From Adiantum capillus-veneris (lineage: Eukaryota; Streptophyta; Polypodiopsida; Polypodiales; Pteridaceae): DNA of 64,000 nt. The translations under genes were made by a program, and so were the position numbers. Location: NCBI GenBank assembly GCA_014529385.2, contig CM043965.1:64699190-64763189 (forward strand), given 5' to 3'. The notes under the pieces were generated by a model that did no database searches, was not told the origin of the DNA, and worked only from the letters and a program-made list of their open reading frames with translations. This document shows, piece after piece, positions 33,701 to 44,699 of this stretch (positions are counted from its first letter, which is position 1; the number at the start of each line of letters is the position of its first letter).

Positions 33701-34455
33701 TAAGCAGTAGAAGCTTCTAGTCCTGCCACTGGAATCCCTTGACCACTGGCCTTGGGCTTGTGCTTAGCTGCTTCATCCTCTTTTAGGACTATACTTATCT
33801 GATGTGGGGTCGCCACAGACGGCTTGGGCTCATTGGGCATCCGGAATGCAAAAGCTATGTCTTCTGGTGTAGCCGACACCTTTTGACCATTCACTATGGC
33901 ACTGCCATCTTCAGCATCGAAAGAATCAAGAACCAACTTTATGATGTCTGCGTCGAAAGCGATTCTTGTGGCTTGCAGAAAAACTCGTAGATCCCATAGT
34001 TGTAGCAAAGCCATTGCTTGGTCGGTGAATACATAGCGCTGAATCTTACTATATGGAATGATGGGAAGGCTTGCCTTTGCAACAATAATGATGGCTTGGG
34101 TTTCCTCAAGAGACTCCTGCATCTTGTCTGGGCGCTTCTTCCTACTCATACACTGTGAAGACGACGAAACAGGCGAAGGAGAAGAAGACTTACTTGATGC
34201 GTCAAAGCCATACCCAGGTGTCACTGGCAAAGCTAGTTGACAATCAACTGTGTCCTCAGAAGACGAGGTCTGCGGCTGTAGTGAAGATACTTCAGATCTT
34301 GGCAATGGCGAATGAATAACGGGAGGAAATTGTCTCGCAGGGGATTTGTGAGGAAAAATGACGACTCTCCTGACTATTATACGTGTTCGCACCATAAAAG
34401 CTCCACCACTTGCCGCTCCTAGACTTGTGTGCATCGCTGCTGTCGTGGCAGACAT
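30730..34455 (-). pseudogene. Element A extra ORF after integrase (nuclear-type accessory protein)
   Basis: From ATG 34455 to TGA 30730 the reading frame never shifts over about 1,240 codons, but 12 internal stops interrupt it (ten TAG, two TAA). The N-terminal third has a globular-looking block with VSATPEDIAFAFRMP. A bipartite basic cluster KRKATEDQAGSSKKPK (near 33360-33310) looks like a nuclear localisation signal. Next is a long heptad-rich segment (about 32780-32500) that should form a coiled coil, then an acidic Glu/Asp run (about 32300-32200), then a proline/glycine/glutamine linker, then a second globular part. It lies in sense between integrase and 3' LTR, where some plant gypsy groups carry env-like or unknown ORFs. 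No signal peptide or clear membrane segment is visible. Function is unknown. Confidence 0.75.
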
Positions 34456-34547
34456 GCATTAGACAAGACTTCTGCCCATCCTTGAAATCATTACTACTAG
34501 CGTGCCATCTGACCGTTGGGCGCTTAAAAATTAAAAGTGTCTTCCCA

Positions 34548-34954
34548 CTAATACTGGACTGGTTTGCAGTCTGGTTTGATCACACTGGTAATGATTCTAA
34601 GATCAGTCGGATCTAGTTCTACTGCTACTGGTTCTGAAATTGGAACTGGTTGCACATGAAAAAACCCAAAAATATCCGATTCTGGTATCTCTTGATCTGT
34701 AGTTCCCAATTCCCTAGTACCTTGTTCTTGCCCAGACTCTCTAGCTTCTGAATAGTAAAGCTTGATCTTTACACGATTATATACTCCTGGCAACAATAAT
34801 TCAGATAACTTTTCAATCTTATCGTACCATTGGAGAAGACCCAGTCTATCTCAAATGGTCCTGCCCAGGCAATCTTCAGGTTTGGCTTCTTCGGACCCAG
34901 TCTAGACTGATAGAGAAGCACCAAATCTCCTTTCTAAAATTCCCGAACCTTAAT
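34548..34954 (-). pseudogene. Element A integrase C-terminal region
   Basis: After TGA in WHDR-stop and a TAG in REF-stop-KGD, the frame reads GDLVLLYQSRLGPKKPNLKI and WAGPFEIDWVFSNGT, the beta-barrel tail of gypsy integrases. A one- or two-base indel near 34840 then shifts to a frame giving LLPGVYNRVKIKLYYSEARE to 34548. No chromodomain was recognised. Confidence 0.7.
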
Positions 34955-35690
34955 TCAGCGATCATGCCAGTGCTTCCTTCGTTGTTGAACAATTTCTTGT
35001 TCCAGCATAGCCCGTTGCTTGAGTTCATCTAACCGCATAAGTTCATCTAGGCGGCTTTTCAGATCGTGGTTGAAGTCTAAGCCATACTTCAGAGCCATTC
35101 TCAGACTTGGGATAACAAACTCCATAGGAACCACAGCTTCAGTGCCATACACCATTCTGAATGGTGTCAACCTAGTAGTGACCTTGTAAGCTGTCCTATA
35201 CGCCCATAGATCAGTCTGGAGTTTCAAATCCCACTGGTCTGGTTTCTTCTGCACAACCTTAGTGAGAATAGTCTTGATTGTCTTGTTACTACTTTCAGCC
35301 TGTCCATTGCATCTGGGATAATAAGAAGTAGATTTCGGATGCTTGACTGAAAGCATATCCAATAGAATTTCCATAGTGTCATTGATAAAATGTGTTCCTT
35401 GGTTTGACACAATCTCTACCAGACATCCATATCGGCAGACAATTTTCTCAAATAGAAACCTTGCAGTTGACTTGCCTGTGTTGTCAGGAAGAGCTTTAGC
35501 TTCAACCCGATTAGTAGCCATTACTATATACTTGTTCTTCCTGGGGGTAACCTTCTTAAAAGGTCCCATAAAATCTAATCTCCATTTCATGAACACGCCC
35601 AGTGGTTGTACTGGCGTTAAAGGAGTCATATCTGCAGCTGTTGGTCGACCCATTCTTTGGCATATGTCACAAGTCAGTTAACTGAATTTT
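34955..35690 (-). pseudogene. Element A integrase, catalytic Asp lost
   Basis: The first residues LTCDICQRMGRP supply the CxxC of the zinc domain; the HH part is missing. The core follows: WRLDFMGPF (first Asp), IVMATNRVEAKAL (missing about five residues normally between ATD and VEA), EIVSNQGTHFIN (the second catalytic Asp of SDQG is Asn) and CNGQAESSNKTIK (Glu). AYRTAYKVTTRLTPFRMVYG and VPMEFVIPSLRM complete the domain. In a working element this inserts the cDNA into the genome; here the D-to-N change and the deletion indicate inactivity. Confidence 0.85.
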
Positions 35691-35889
35691 TCTTTCCCCT
35701 GTGTTGATTTCAGTAAACTGATCTGGGAATTGCTTTTTCTGCTTGTCGGCCTGCTCTTTATTCAATAAAACTGCATTCAAGTCAATCTTTGCTAAAGGAA
35801 ATATGTTCAGGGCTGCTAACATTTGTTCGATCTTCTTGGCTCTGTACTTCTGGCATAACTCCTTCGACCTCAGCTCTTTTCTCCAGCTC

Positions 35890-36843
35890 CTAGTATTGTT
35901 CGTTCGGATCTGAATTCTGCCGCTGGCTCCTTCTATGGTTTAAGGTTTGATTTGCATAGTCATGAACAGCATGTGCCGTTCTCAACCATGGGTGCCTCAG
36001 CAGCATCCCATATGCCCCTTGCACATCCAGAACTAAGAAACTGGTTTTAAATTTTCCCCTGCCTACTCTTATCAGCATATTTTCAATCATGCCCGTAGCT
36101 TGTACCACTCTGTGGTCTGCCATTCGCACTTTAAATGGTGCTGGCTTTAGATTCGAGATACCCATTCTCTGCTGGAGATGAACTCCCATTATATTGACTC
36201 CTGCTCCTCCATCCAAGATAACACTTGAAAGAGGTTCACATTGCTTTCTAACCTTGTAGTCCACCTGAATGAGCGGAACTTCATCATCTTTGATGGCCGT
36301 CAGGTCCACTGTTCTGGCCTCCACCTCAGCTTTCCTGCACTGTCTGATGAAGTTTGCCACTTCAGGCAAGGTTTTCCTGATATCTTCCAGCTCCACACTC
36401 AACTTCTGAGTTCTATCACGAATTTTAACCTGGATTTCTTCTTTCTCTTGGTCAGACTGGTTGTCAGAGCTCGTAGAGCTGGTTGTATCTTCACACTGCC
36501 ATTCCTCCCTTGCAGTGCTTCCAATGCTTCATTCAACTCTCAGTTTAACAGCCATTCCTTGTACCGCATCCAGCATGGTCTCAGGTATGCCCGGTATTGA
36601 CTGATCTTTGTCAGTTGATTGGGCTGGTATCTTCTGAATGACTCGGGCTTCAGAACTTTCTGGCTGCTCTGGCGGCTTCTTGGCCAAATCCTCCATGATT
36701 TTAGCTGCTAGTTCTCTCTGCTCTTGCCATTCATCTACCACCTTCTCTTTACCCTTGGCCTTCCAAATTTCCCTTTGTTGAGCCCACTTGCTGCTGTTAG
36801 TAGTGACTGGTGTTTCTGAAGTATCTGGAATTTCTTCAATTAC
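35890..36843 (-). pseudogene. Element A protease with upstream linker
   Basis: The same frame as the end of gag continues through a Glu/Gln-rich linker (to a stop at about 36526) into the protease at 36402-35890. The active site reads SSVILDGGAGVNIM, a D-G-G form instead of D-S/T-G that is common in some plant gypsy lineages. It is followed by TGMIENMLIRVGRGKF and GMLLRHPWLRTAHAV, equivalent to the ILGRPWL block. It ends at TAG 35890-35892, and the sequence after it does not lead into RT. Confidence 0.8.
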
Positions 36844-38379
36844 TACTCACTTACTTCTTGTGACTACCCGTACTAGGACTGGCTCTGGTGCCTTAGCCTC
36901 AGTAGCAGTAGTTGCAGGTGCGTCTGGGCATTGGGCTGCGAAATGGCCATACTTTCCACAAGTGTAGCAATTCATACTCCGACTCTGGAAGTTGCCACGC
37001 CCTTTGCCTCGGCCCATACCCGTTTGGAATCGGCCACGTCCTTGACCAGTACCACTGGTACCTGGTCTCTCCTCTTGAGATACTTTGGCGGGTTCTACTT
37101 TCACTGGTTCAATATAGGCTACCACTGACAGGTCGTTGCCCTTCTTAAAGTGATGAATCCTAATACCAAAATTGTTCCATAAATGACCAAAATCCTTACA
37201 GTAAGTACATTGTGGGCACTCGTTGGAGATATGGTCCTTGGATTTGCATTTCGAACACCAAGTCTCCATCTTCCGAACTGGCTGTCTAGTGTGGCTAATC
37301 TCAGCAATCTGTCTAGCCATTTCTTCAATCTTCTTGGTCCAAGATCCCTTCTTTGACTTCTCCTTGAACCCTTCATTAGAGCTGCTTTCAAAGCTGCTGG
37401 ACACCTCATTGGAATCATAACTCTCAATAGCATAGCTACTGCTACTGGATCTTCTCTTTTTGTGACTCTTTTCCTTCTTGGCCTGTTGTTCTAGCTTCAT
37501 TGCTCGTTGTACCAGATCATTGAATTTCTTGGTAGGAGCTGGTACCTCTTGCTCCCTAAGCTTTTTGCTTCAGAAACCATGCCCTCAACCTCTTCTCAGA
37601 TGGCGGTTCCTATAACTGCCTGGTTAATTAGCTCCTTGATTTTTTCCACAGAACTTGAGACTGATAGATTCTGCTGCTTGATCTTATCCAGTTCACACAG
37701 AATATCTTCATCACCTCTACTATCAGCATACTCCAGTCTGAAGGATTTAAGGAATTTGTTGTAAGATGAGCTGGCAGGCAGGGTAATGGTAATACCACTT
37801 TCTCGCTGTCTCTTTCAAGGTTTGCAGAAAGTATTCCCCCCAATCATCTTCATCAATATTTTTCAGTTCAGCATACTGCTCAAAAGCCTGGATGTGAACA
37901 TATGGATCATCCTTCTTACCTCTCTTGAATGTTGGAAAAGAAATTTTCAGAGAAGATGAGTAATCATTCCGATTACCACTGATTCTGCCGCTTCTCTTCT
38001 TAGATTCAGAAATCTGCTTGGAAGTCTTCTTGCAATTGTCAGTGTCTACATCCCAGTCAATGTCTGTTTCTGTTTCTATGTCAATGTTCCCTTTGGCATG
38101 TCGGCTAGAAGTGCGGTGACTGCCTTTACTTCCCTTGGTACCCTCATCCCCATGCCGGGACCGAGAACTCTTGGCTTTCCGTGCTTCCCTTTCTGCCTGT
38201 CTGCGTCAAGAATGATTGGACTGCTGTGAGTCCGGCGTCCCATCAGCCTGTCTATCCTCCTCCTGAGCCTCAGTGTTAGTCACCTTCTCTTGCTTAGGGT
38301 CAGACTCTCTTCCCGACTCCTCAGGAATAGGATAAACACGGATGGTGGACTTCCGGCCACGACTGGATTTGGGTGCCAT
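36844..38379 (-). pseudogene. Element A gag (Retrotrans_gag, two zinc knuckles)
   Basis: The ATG at 38379 gives MAPKSSRGRKSTIRVYPIPE, then charged linker, then the capsid-like block SFPTFKRGKKDDPYVHIQAF and WGEYFLQTLKETARKWYYHY. After a lysine/serine-rich linker come two zinc motifs: CSKCKSKDHISNEC and CYTCGKYGHFAAQC (canonical CCHC). Breaks are a TGA at 38206-38208, a 4-base TGCC duplication near 37783, a TGA at 37596-37598 and a one-base loss near 37556. The TGA at 36844 could come from CGA, as the frame stays coding beyond it. Gag would form the particle and bind RNA. Confidence 0.85.
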
Positions 38380-38435
38380 TGCTGAAAACTTCCAACTGGG
38401 AGAAGAGTCTTTCAGTCAACGAGCTTCAGCTCGAT

Positions 38436-38453
38436 CCACCGTGATCGCCAAAA
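38436..38453 (-). other. Element A primer-binding site region
   Basis: On minus the LTR end CAATTCCA is followed by TTTTGGCGATCACGGTGG. The TGGCGATC core also follows the LTR of element C. I cannot match it confidently to a specific tRNA. Confidence 0.55.
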
Positions 38454-39118
38454 TGGAATTGGAGCTGATCTCTTGAGATAGCTAATTCTAGTGTTAGAAG
38501 ATTTCGGCTACTGATGATGTGTTAGTTTAGACAGTTGACTGGATAGAGAATCACAAACTGAACTGAAATTTATCTACTGGAATGAGAATCAGACTATGTA
38601 TTGAGAATAATATTCAGATTCAGATTCAGAGTACTGGTGTTAGAAGATTTCGGCTACTGATGATGTGTTAGTTTAGACAGTCGACTGGATAGAGAATCAC
38701 AAACTGAACTGAAATTTATCTACTGGAATGAGAATCAGACTATGTATTGAGAATAATATTCAAATTCAGATTCAGAGTACTGGACACAGAGTAAGTGTGA
38801 CTGGAATATCTGCCGTGATTGGAATTACAGATGAAAGATTACAGTAACTATGATGTGATTTACAGATAGAGTACAGCCGACAACACAGCCGACAACAACT
38901 ACCAATGATTGACAACTCAAGTACAAATGCCGCCAAAATGCTAATCCGAGTATGCTCAAGATTATGCTAACCCAAATGCCAACCCAATTACAATGTAATG
39001 GGCCCTATTTATATACCTTGGGTTTACCATGGTAATTACCGGAGTAATTACTGACAAATTCACTGCCCGTCTCATAAGACAACGTTCCCACTTAGTGAAG
39101 CTGTCTCAGCCGTCTACA
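38454..39118 (-). repeat. Element A 5' LTR (665 bp, with internal duplication)
   Basis: It matches the 507-bp LTR except for a 146-bp tandem duplication (phrase GTGTTAGAAGATTTCGGCTA at 38491 and 38637) and an extra 12-base ACAGCCGACAAC unit near 38883. The TATA box is at 39017-39004 on minus. Confidence 0.92.
39004..39017 (-). promoter_or_regulatory. TATA box in element A 5' LTR
   Basis: GGTATATAAATAGG on minus, the probable promoter for the element's genomic RNA. Confidence 0.65.
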
Positions 39119-39123
39119 GGGAA
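39119..39123. repeat. Target-site duplication GGGAA (right) of element A
   Basis: Identical to 29867-29871. Confidence 0.92.
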
Positions 39124-40480
39124 ATTAGCAAATTGATTCAAAATGCTTTGTGTTATTTATTATAGGTTAATTACATCTTAGAAAATCCATGATAATTATT
39201 TTAACCTCAGATAATTGGTTTACCTAGTTATCTTAGCAGAATTACATTGTTTTTAGGAAAAATTAAAAGGGGGAAAATAGAAAATTGATTTAAAATGTTT
39301 TGAGTTATTTATCAAAGGTTAATTACATCTTAGGGAACCCATGATAATTATGTTAACCTCAGATAATTAGTTTACCTAATTATCTTAACAGAATTACACT
39401 GATTTTAGGAAAATTTAAAAGGGGAAAATTAGAAAATTGATTCAAAATGCTTTGAGTTATTTATCAAAGGTTAACTACATCTTAGGAAACTCGTGATAAT
39501 CATATTAGCCTCAAATAATTAGTTTACCTAATTATCTTAGCAGAATTACATTGTTTTTAGAACAAATTAAAAAGGGTAAAATAGCAAATTGATTCAAAAT
39601 GCTTTGAGCTATTTATGAGAAGTTAAATACATCTTAGGGAACCTGTGATAATTATTTTAACCTCAGATAATTAGTTTACCTAGTTATGTTAGCAAAATTA
39701 CATTGTTTTAAGGACAAATTAAAAGAGAGAAAATAAAAAATTGATTAAAAATGCTTTAAGATAATTATCAGAGGTTAATCATATTTTAGGAAACCTGTGA
39801 TAATTATGTTAACCTCAGATAATTATTTTAACTAAATATGTTAGAAGAATTACACTGTTTTTCGGACAAATTAAAAGGAAAAAATCAACAAATTGATTCA
39901 AAAAGCTTTGAGATAATTATCAGAGGTAAATTATATCTAAAATAAATTATGATAATTATCTTAACCACAGATAATTATCTTAGTAGAAAAGCACTATTAT
40001 TGAGGGTAAATTAAAGGGAGAAATTAGTAAATCATGTGCTATGATTACATGCTATTTTTTGGAGCTAGATTATAAGATAAAAAGGTTGTGATAATTATGT
40101 CAAGGTTAGAAAAGTAGTATAGGTATTTATCTAAGTCAAATTATACTAATTCTAGCTAAAAATTAAAAGGGAAAATTAGGAAATCGTGTGCTATGATTAC
40201 ATTCTAGTTATCAGAGCTAGATTATAGGATAAATAGGCCATGATAATTATTTTAAGGTTAGAAAAGTAGTATAGATATTTATCTAAGTCAAATTATACTA
40301 ATTCTTGTTAAAAATTGAAGGGAGAAATTAGTAAATCATGCTATATGATTATATGATATTTATCAAAGCTAGATTACATGATGAAAAGGCCATGATAATT
40401 ATGTCAAGGTTAGAAATGTAGTATAAGTATATATTTAAGTCAAATTATCCTAATTTTAGCTAAAAATTGAAGGTGAAAAT
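39124..40480. repeat. 152-bp tandem repeat array, right part
   Basis: The CATCTTA anchor recurs at 39174, 39326, 39478 and 39630, with degenerate anchors near 39779 and 39933. It then passes into about four diverged units marked by GTGCTATGATTACAT (near 40036, 40190, 40340). The distance from the last left anchor to the first right anchor, without element A, is again 151-152 bases. Confidence 0.88.
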
Positions 40481-41021
40481 TATAGAATTAAGTTGAAAAA
40501 TAATAAGATGATTACCAAAGGTCAAAAATATCCTTATCTACTTATGGTAATTATACCATAGTTATTCAGTGAGTTTAGGAAATTATAATTGACCAAAAGT
40601 CCTATTTTTAGCAAAAGATTAATTAAAATAAATAAACTTTGTGGTCAAAAGTTTTTAGGAAAATTATAATAAGTGTAAACCTATGATATCAAGTTGAGGA
40701 AATGAAATATTTAAGAGAAAATACATAGAATAAATATTAAGCCCAAAATAAGTAGATTCCAAGCTTAAAAGTCGATGGGAAAATGAGGAAAGAGATATAC
40801 AAAATTATAAGAAAATTAGGAGAGCTTAAAAAGCCCTTAGGGAAGCGGTGAAAAAAGCTATCATGCCTATATAGATAAATAAGAAATTACTAGGTCAAGA
40901 ATTTACCAATTAAGAATATAAATTTAACCTTGGATGGGTTACAGTTGAATACAAAGGTTAAGTTTAGATTTTGAATTATTTACCTAATGGTTAGACGTCC
41001 TTTTTATAAGGATAAGAAGTT
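40481..41021. other. AT-rich, no gene seen
   Basis: Non-repetitive AT-rich sequence leading to the short ORF at 41022. It could be leader or intron of whatever carries that ORF. Confidence 0.4.
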
Positions 41022-41207
41022 ATGGCACCTAAAAGAACCCGAGCCAATCCTACATCTGATGATGAGGGTAGAACTCTAAAAAGAACTAGAGCATCACACG
41101 ACGATGAAGCTGGGCCTAGTAGTAGGCCTACGAAGGAGAGTCTTCAGGCGCCATCGCAGCAGCAGATGGCCGACCAGTCCCAGGTGGGTTTTCCATTATT
41201 CAATTAA
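41022..41207 (+). CDS. Short ORF beginning MAPKRTRANP (possible gag N-terminus)
   Basis: 61 codons: MAPKRTRANPTSDDEGRTLK, then a Ser/Asp/Glu-rich stretch and a Gln-rich end, closed by TAA. Many plant gypsy gag proteins start MAPK/MAPKRTR, and element A gag (MAPKSSRGR) and element C's extra ORF (MAPKAKPVA) also do. A splice-like CAG-GTGGGT occurs near the end. Downstream there is no gag core, so it is either a fragment or a first exon. Confidence is low. Confidence 0.35.
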   Translation: MAPKRTRANPTSDDEGRTLKRTRASHDDEAGPSSRPTKESLQAPSQQQMADQSQVGFPLFN

Positions 41208-42599
41208 GTCTTTAAATAGTTTAAGTTATTTTATAAGTTAGCATTGCATACGTAAGCAGTTAGTAAGAATCAGAAAAGGAATAATTGACCAAAAATGAAA
41301 GGTAACTTCCAACGTGCATTTGTTTATAATGTAGAAAAGAATTGTTTGGATTAAAATTGGTTAAATTAGGAAAGATAGGATTGATCATCCTTAAGACAGC
41401 TTGTCTCAAGACACCTCCGACTCCTTGGTATATTTTGATGATAATGATGGCTTTCCAGCCACGGATAAGTCGGTTACCCCCATGAACGTTGAGTTTCTAC
41501 TCCGTGTCATGTCTTGATGTTTCTACATAAGTTAAGATACCGTTTTTGTTCCTAGGGGAGCCACCCGGTTGTATGGGCAACTGGTTTGGTGTATGGGCAC
41601 CCGGAACCTTGGGTGGGGGTTATCCACTCCGGATTATGAATAAGGAATGGGTGCCGTTTTTTCACCCTTAGGTGGCCTTGAGACAAGAAGAGTACTGGTC
41701 ATGGTTATTATGGACAATGTTTTGATTGACAGTACCCTGTCTTAAGTTTAAAGATGTCTGTTTGCTAAAAGAATGTTTTCAATACTGTTTTCAAGGGCTG
41801 TTTTAATAAAATCCTCTTATGAAGGATAAAAAGAATCATTATTTTAATTGTGATAAGAACGTGATAGTAATTAAATAACAAAAGAATCATGTGTGAGTGC
41901 AGGGTGGTAAGTGGGGATTGACTAAGGTTGTCAATCATGGACGGGTGGACCTGATTAGTTAGGTAACTATCCATCCCTGCGCACTAAAACGTTTAGAAAA
42001 CTTCTTCACTTGGAAGAGGAATCCACCAATAGCTGTGCCCTCACATATGTTAGGGGGAAAAAAGTGTTGGCTAAGGAAACCATAATCTAAATGATGAAGT
42101 TATACGGCCGGAAATTTTCTTTTAGTGGTCCCGTTTCCACTGCGAGACAGGACTAGGTCTCTTTCTAGGGCGATAAACCTAAACCATTGTCAATGGTAAG
42201 GGTGAATTCCCTGGAATTTTTCTTGTTTAAGGACTCTGACTTTAGTAGGCCTAGAGATATGTCAATGGTACCATCCCGTTTTTGGTGTCGGCGGGATTGG
42301 GGACCTCACATTTTGTCATCCAAACACGTATGAGGGTTATTCCAAGCATTATTAGTGAAGTCAGACTTGAATTCTAAGTACTTTAGCTTTTGGGCATTTG
42401 TCATGGTGACAATTATTTCACCTCAACAAAATTGATATTTGTCACTTCAAAAGAGTTTTATACTATGCCATGCACCTATGGTTCAGATTTGGTGTGATTT
42501 GGGCCCAAATATGTCGGGCCTAGAATATTTTTTCTACCTTGATTCTATCGTTTTGTGCCTACTCTATTCTCTATCCATCTAACACCCCCATTTTTGATC
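41208..42599. other. No gene seen; LTR-like text
   Basis: GC-balanced blocks at 41400-41680 and 42000-42310 alternate with AT-rich parts. They include short internal repeats (GTATGGGCAACTGG / GTATGGGCACCCGG near 41570-41605). It resembles U5-type sequence of long gypsy LTRs, but no TG/CA boundary or partner was fixed. Confidence 0.4.
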
Positions 42600-43479
42600 T
42601 ATCGAGAAAGCTTGATGCATGTTCAAAGGGTATACCCTCACAAATAAGTTCAATCAAAGAGGTGGTAGAGGTTGTAATACATGCTACTATACTTTTCCTG
42701 CTTAAAACATCAACCATTAAGTTCTCCTTCCCTGGTTTATATTCAATCCCAAAATGATTTCACATAATAATTCCATCTATCTCCATTGTCTCATATTAAG
42801 ATCAGATTGAGTGTAAATCCACTTGAGGCTCTTATGATCTGTGATATTCAAATCACCTTCTAAGAAGATAATTCCACCATCCTTTAAGAGCATGTACAAT
42901 GGCTAGCAATTCCAAATCATGCATAGGATAATTTAAATCATGAGTGCGTAGCTTATGAGTTTTATAAGCTATCGGTCTCCTTCTTGAGATAGAATGACAT
43001 CAATTGCCTGACCACTTGCATCAATAAGGATAGTGAACATCTTTGTGAATTCTGGGAGTCATAAAATTGGAGCATTCACCAAATCTTCTTTGAGTTTCTC
43101 AAAGCTAGCTTGATTGCAATCATTCCAAGAAAACACCTTAGTCTTCTTAAGGGTCTTAGTCAAGGGAGAAGCTATCTTAGCATAGCCTTCAATAAAATTA
43201 CGATTCCGTCTTGTTAAATCAAGAAAGTCACATACTTTTTTGATAGATTTAGGTGTAGGCCAAGCTACAATGGCTTCAATATTACTTTGGATTAGTAGAG
43301 ATGCCATCCTTGTATATAATGAATCCCAAGTATTCCATTTTATCAATGAAGAAATTACACTTCCTATGCTTAGCATAAAGTTGGTTTTGACGTAGAAGGT
43401 CAAGTACTCATCGTACATGTTGTTCATGTTCTTCCTTATTCTTCGAGTAAACCAAAATATCGTCAAAAAAGAGAAGAAC
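42600..43479 (-). pseudogene. Element B RT thumb and RNase H
   Basis: The frame to 43059 contains VCDFLDLTRRNRNFIEGYAK and ASPLTKTLKKTKVFSWNDCN (RT connection region). Further down on minus come FTILIDASGQAIDVILSQEG (RNase H start, with catalytic Asp) and GDLNITDHKSLKWIYTQSDL (second Asp). Remnants of the PGKEN block follow near 42700. Stops are frequent. Confidence 0.75.
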
Positions 43480-44031
43480 AAAATCATCAAGGTGTTCTCT
43501 AAACATGTCAATCTTAAGGTAGCGATTGAAAGTTGTTGGAGTATTTCTAAGTCCAAAAGGCACGATTGTAAACTCATAATGTCCAAACCGAGTGTTGAAT
43601 CATGTCTTTGGTATATCTTTCTTCTTCATCCAAATTTGATAATACCTAGACTTAAGATCAATTTTTGTGAAAATAAAAGCTCCATGTAATTCATCAAGTA
43701 ACTCATCAATCCTTGTTATTGCATACTTATTCTTGACTGGTACGTGATTTAATCCACAATAGTCAATACAAAGACATAGAGTACCGTTCTTCTTCTGATT
43801 AAAAAGAACAGGAGCACTCCATTGAGAAACACTAGATTCAATAAAGCCTTGATCAAGAAGCTGAGTAAGTGTCTCTTTGAGTTCCACAAACTCAGGTACT
43901 GACATCTTGGATGGTCTACGAGTAACTAGTTGAGCCATTGGAATAAGCTCTATTGCATGATCAACTTCCTGAGTGGCTAATTGAATTTGATGAGATGTAT
44001 TTCTTGAAGAATTTTCAGAGTTGCCACGCAA
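43480..44031 (-). pseudogene. Element B reverse transcriptase
   Basis: Blocks in order: [60 protein letters not shown] and [20 protein letters not shown] (first catalytic Asp in KIDL). The YxDD block survives as FFDDILVYSK near 43480-43450 but only in a different frame from the preceding text, so at least one indel lies between. Typical gypsy RT order, inactive. Confidence 0.8.
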
Positions 44032-44469
44032 GCGAGTTGAGTAATTTTCTCTTTGAGTTTTGCAGACTCGGGTACTGACATCTTGTATGGTCTACGAGCA
44101 ACTGGTTGAGCCCTTGGAATAAGATCTATTGCATGATCAACTTCACGCTTGGGTGGTAACTATGAAAGTTCTTCAGGAAATACATCTTCATCAAATTCAA
44201 TAATCCACTCAGGTTCAAATGTCTCTGACTTCTTTTCCACTGGGTTTAGGTTTATTTCATAAATTACCTCATTCTTTCTATAACTCTTCATTAGTTTAAT
44301 GAAGTTTACAAGTTAAATTTTAGGCTATCCCCACTTTCTGGTACGATAACCTTGGAGTTATGATCAATATTAAAAATTAATGAAGCATTTTCACAATGCA
44401 AGTGAGCATCATTTTCCTTAAGCCAATCCATCCCCTAGAATTCCATCATAGACTCCCATGGGTAAAACT

Positions 44470-44699
44470 TTAAAATGAGCTGACGTGTTGTGGCCATCCA
44501 AAAAAATTCAAGTCACCCACTATAGTAGAAAATTTATTTTTTCTACCCATAGCTAATTCCACTGTGAGATCAATATCAAGGTGTTCAAGCAAAATGATGT
44601 TTCTAATACATCTAGGAAGGATTAAAGAATGTGTACTCCCAAAATCAATCAATAAGGTAAAATGGGTACCTTGATACTCTAGTGGGACTTGAATTACTA
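44470..44699 (-). pseudogene. Element B protease fragment
   Basis: Contains TLLIDFGSTHSLILPRCIRN, where the active-site D-S-G of the sister copy (LVDSGSTHSFIS) has become D-F-G. The frame is lost before the closing ILGMDWL block, which survives in shifted frame near 44440-44400. Confidence 0.75.

Larger units (their letters stand above)
29872..39118 (-). mobile_element. Element A: Ty3/gypsy retrotransposon, RT-deleted, with extra 3' ORF
   Basis: LTRs lie at 29872-30378 and 38454-39118, and GGGAA duplications flank them. On minus the order is 5' LTR, TTTTGGCGATCACGG primer site, gag, protease, integrase, extra ORF, polypurine tract, 3' LTR. The RT and RNase H that should lie between protease and integrase (about 36.0-35.7 kb) are gone. 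Gag, protease and integrase contain stops and small indels. It inserted into the 152-bp tandem array, whose phase is restored when it is removed. It is non-autonomous. Confidence 0.92.

Noticed and set aside
34548-34796. Chromodomain at the integrase end of element A
   Set aside because: The residues lack the chromodomain aromatic pattern and are shifted by an indel.
33802-37433. Many short ORFs on plus and in other minus frames across element A
   Set aside because: Shadows of gag, protease, integrase and the extra ORF in frame.
28880-40480. CRISPR-like array
   Set aside because: The units are contiguous 152-bp repeats without unique spacers, in plant DNA, so it is a satellite.
42539-42757. 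72-codon ORF on plus
   Set aside because: Antisense shadow of element B RNase H remnants.
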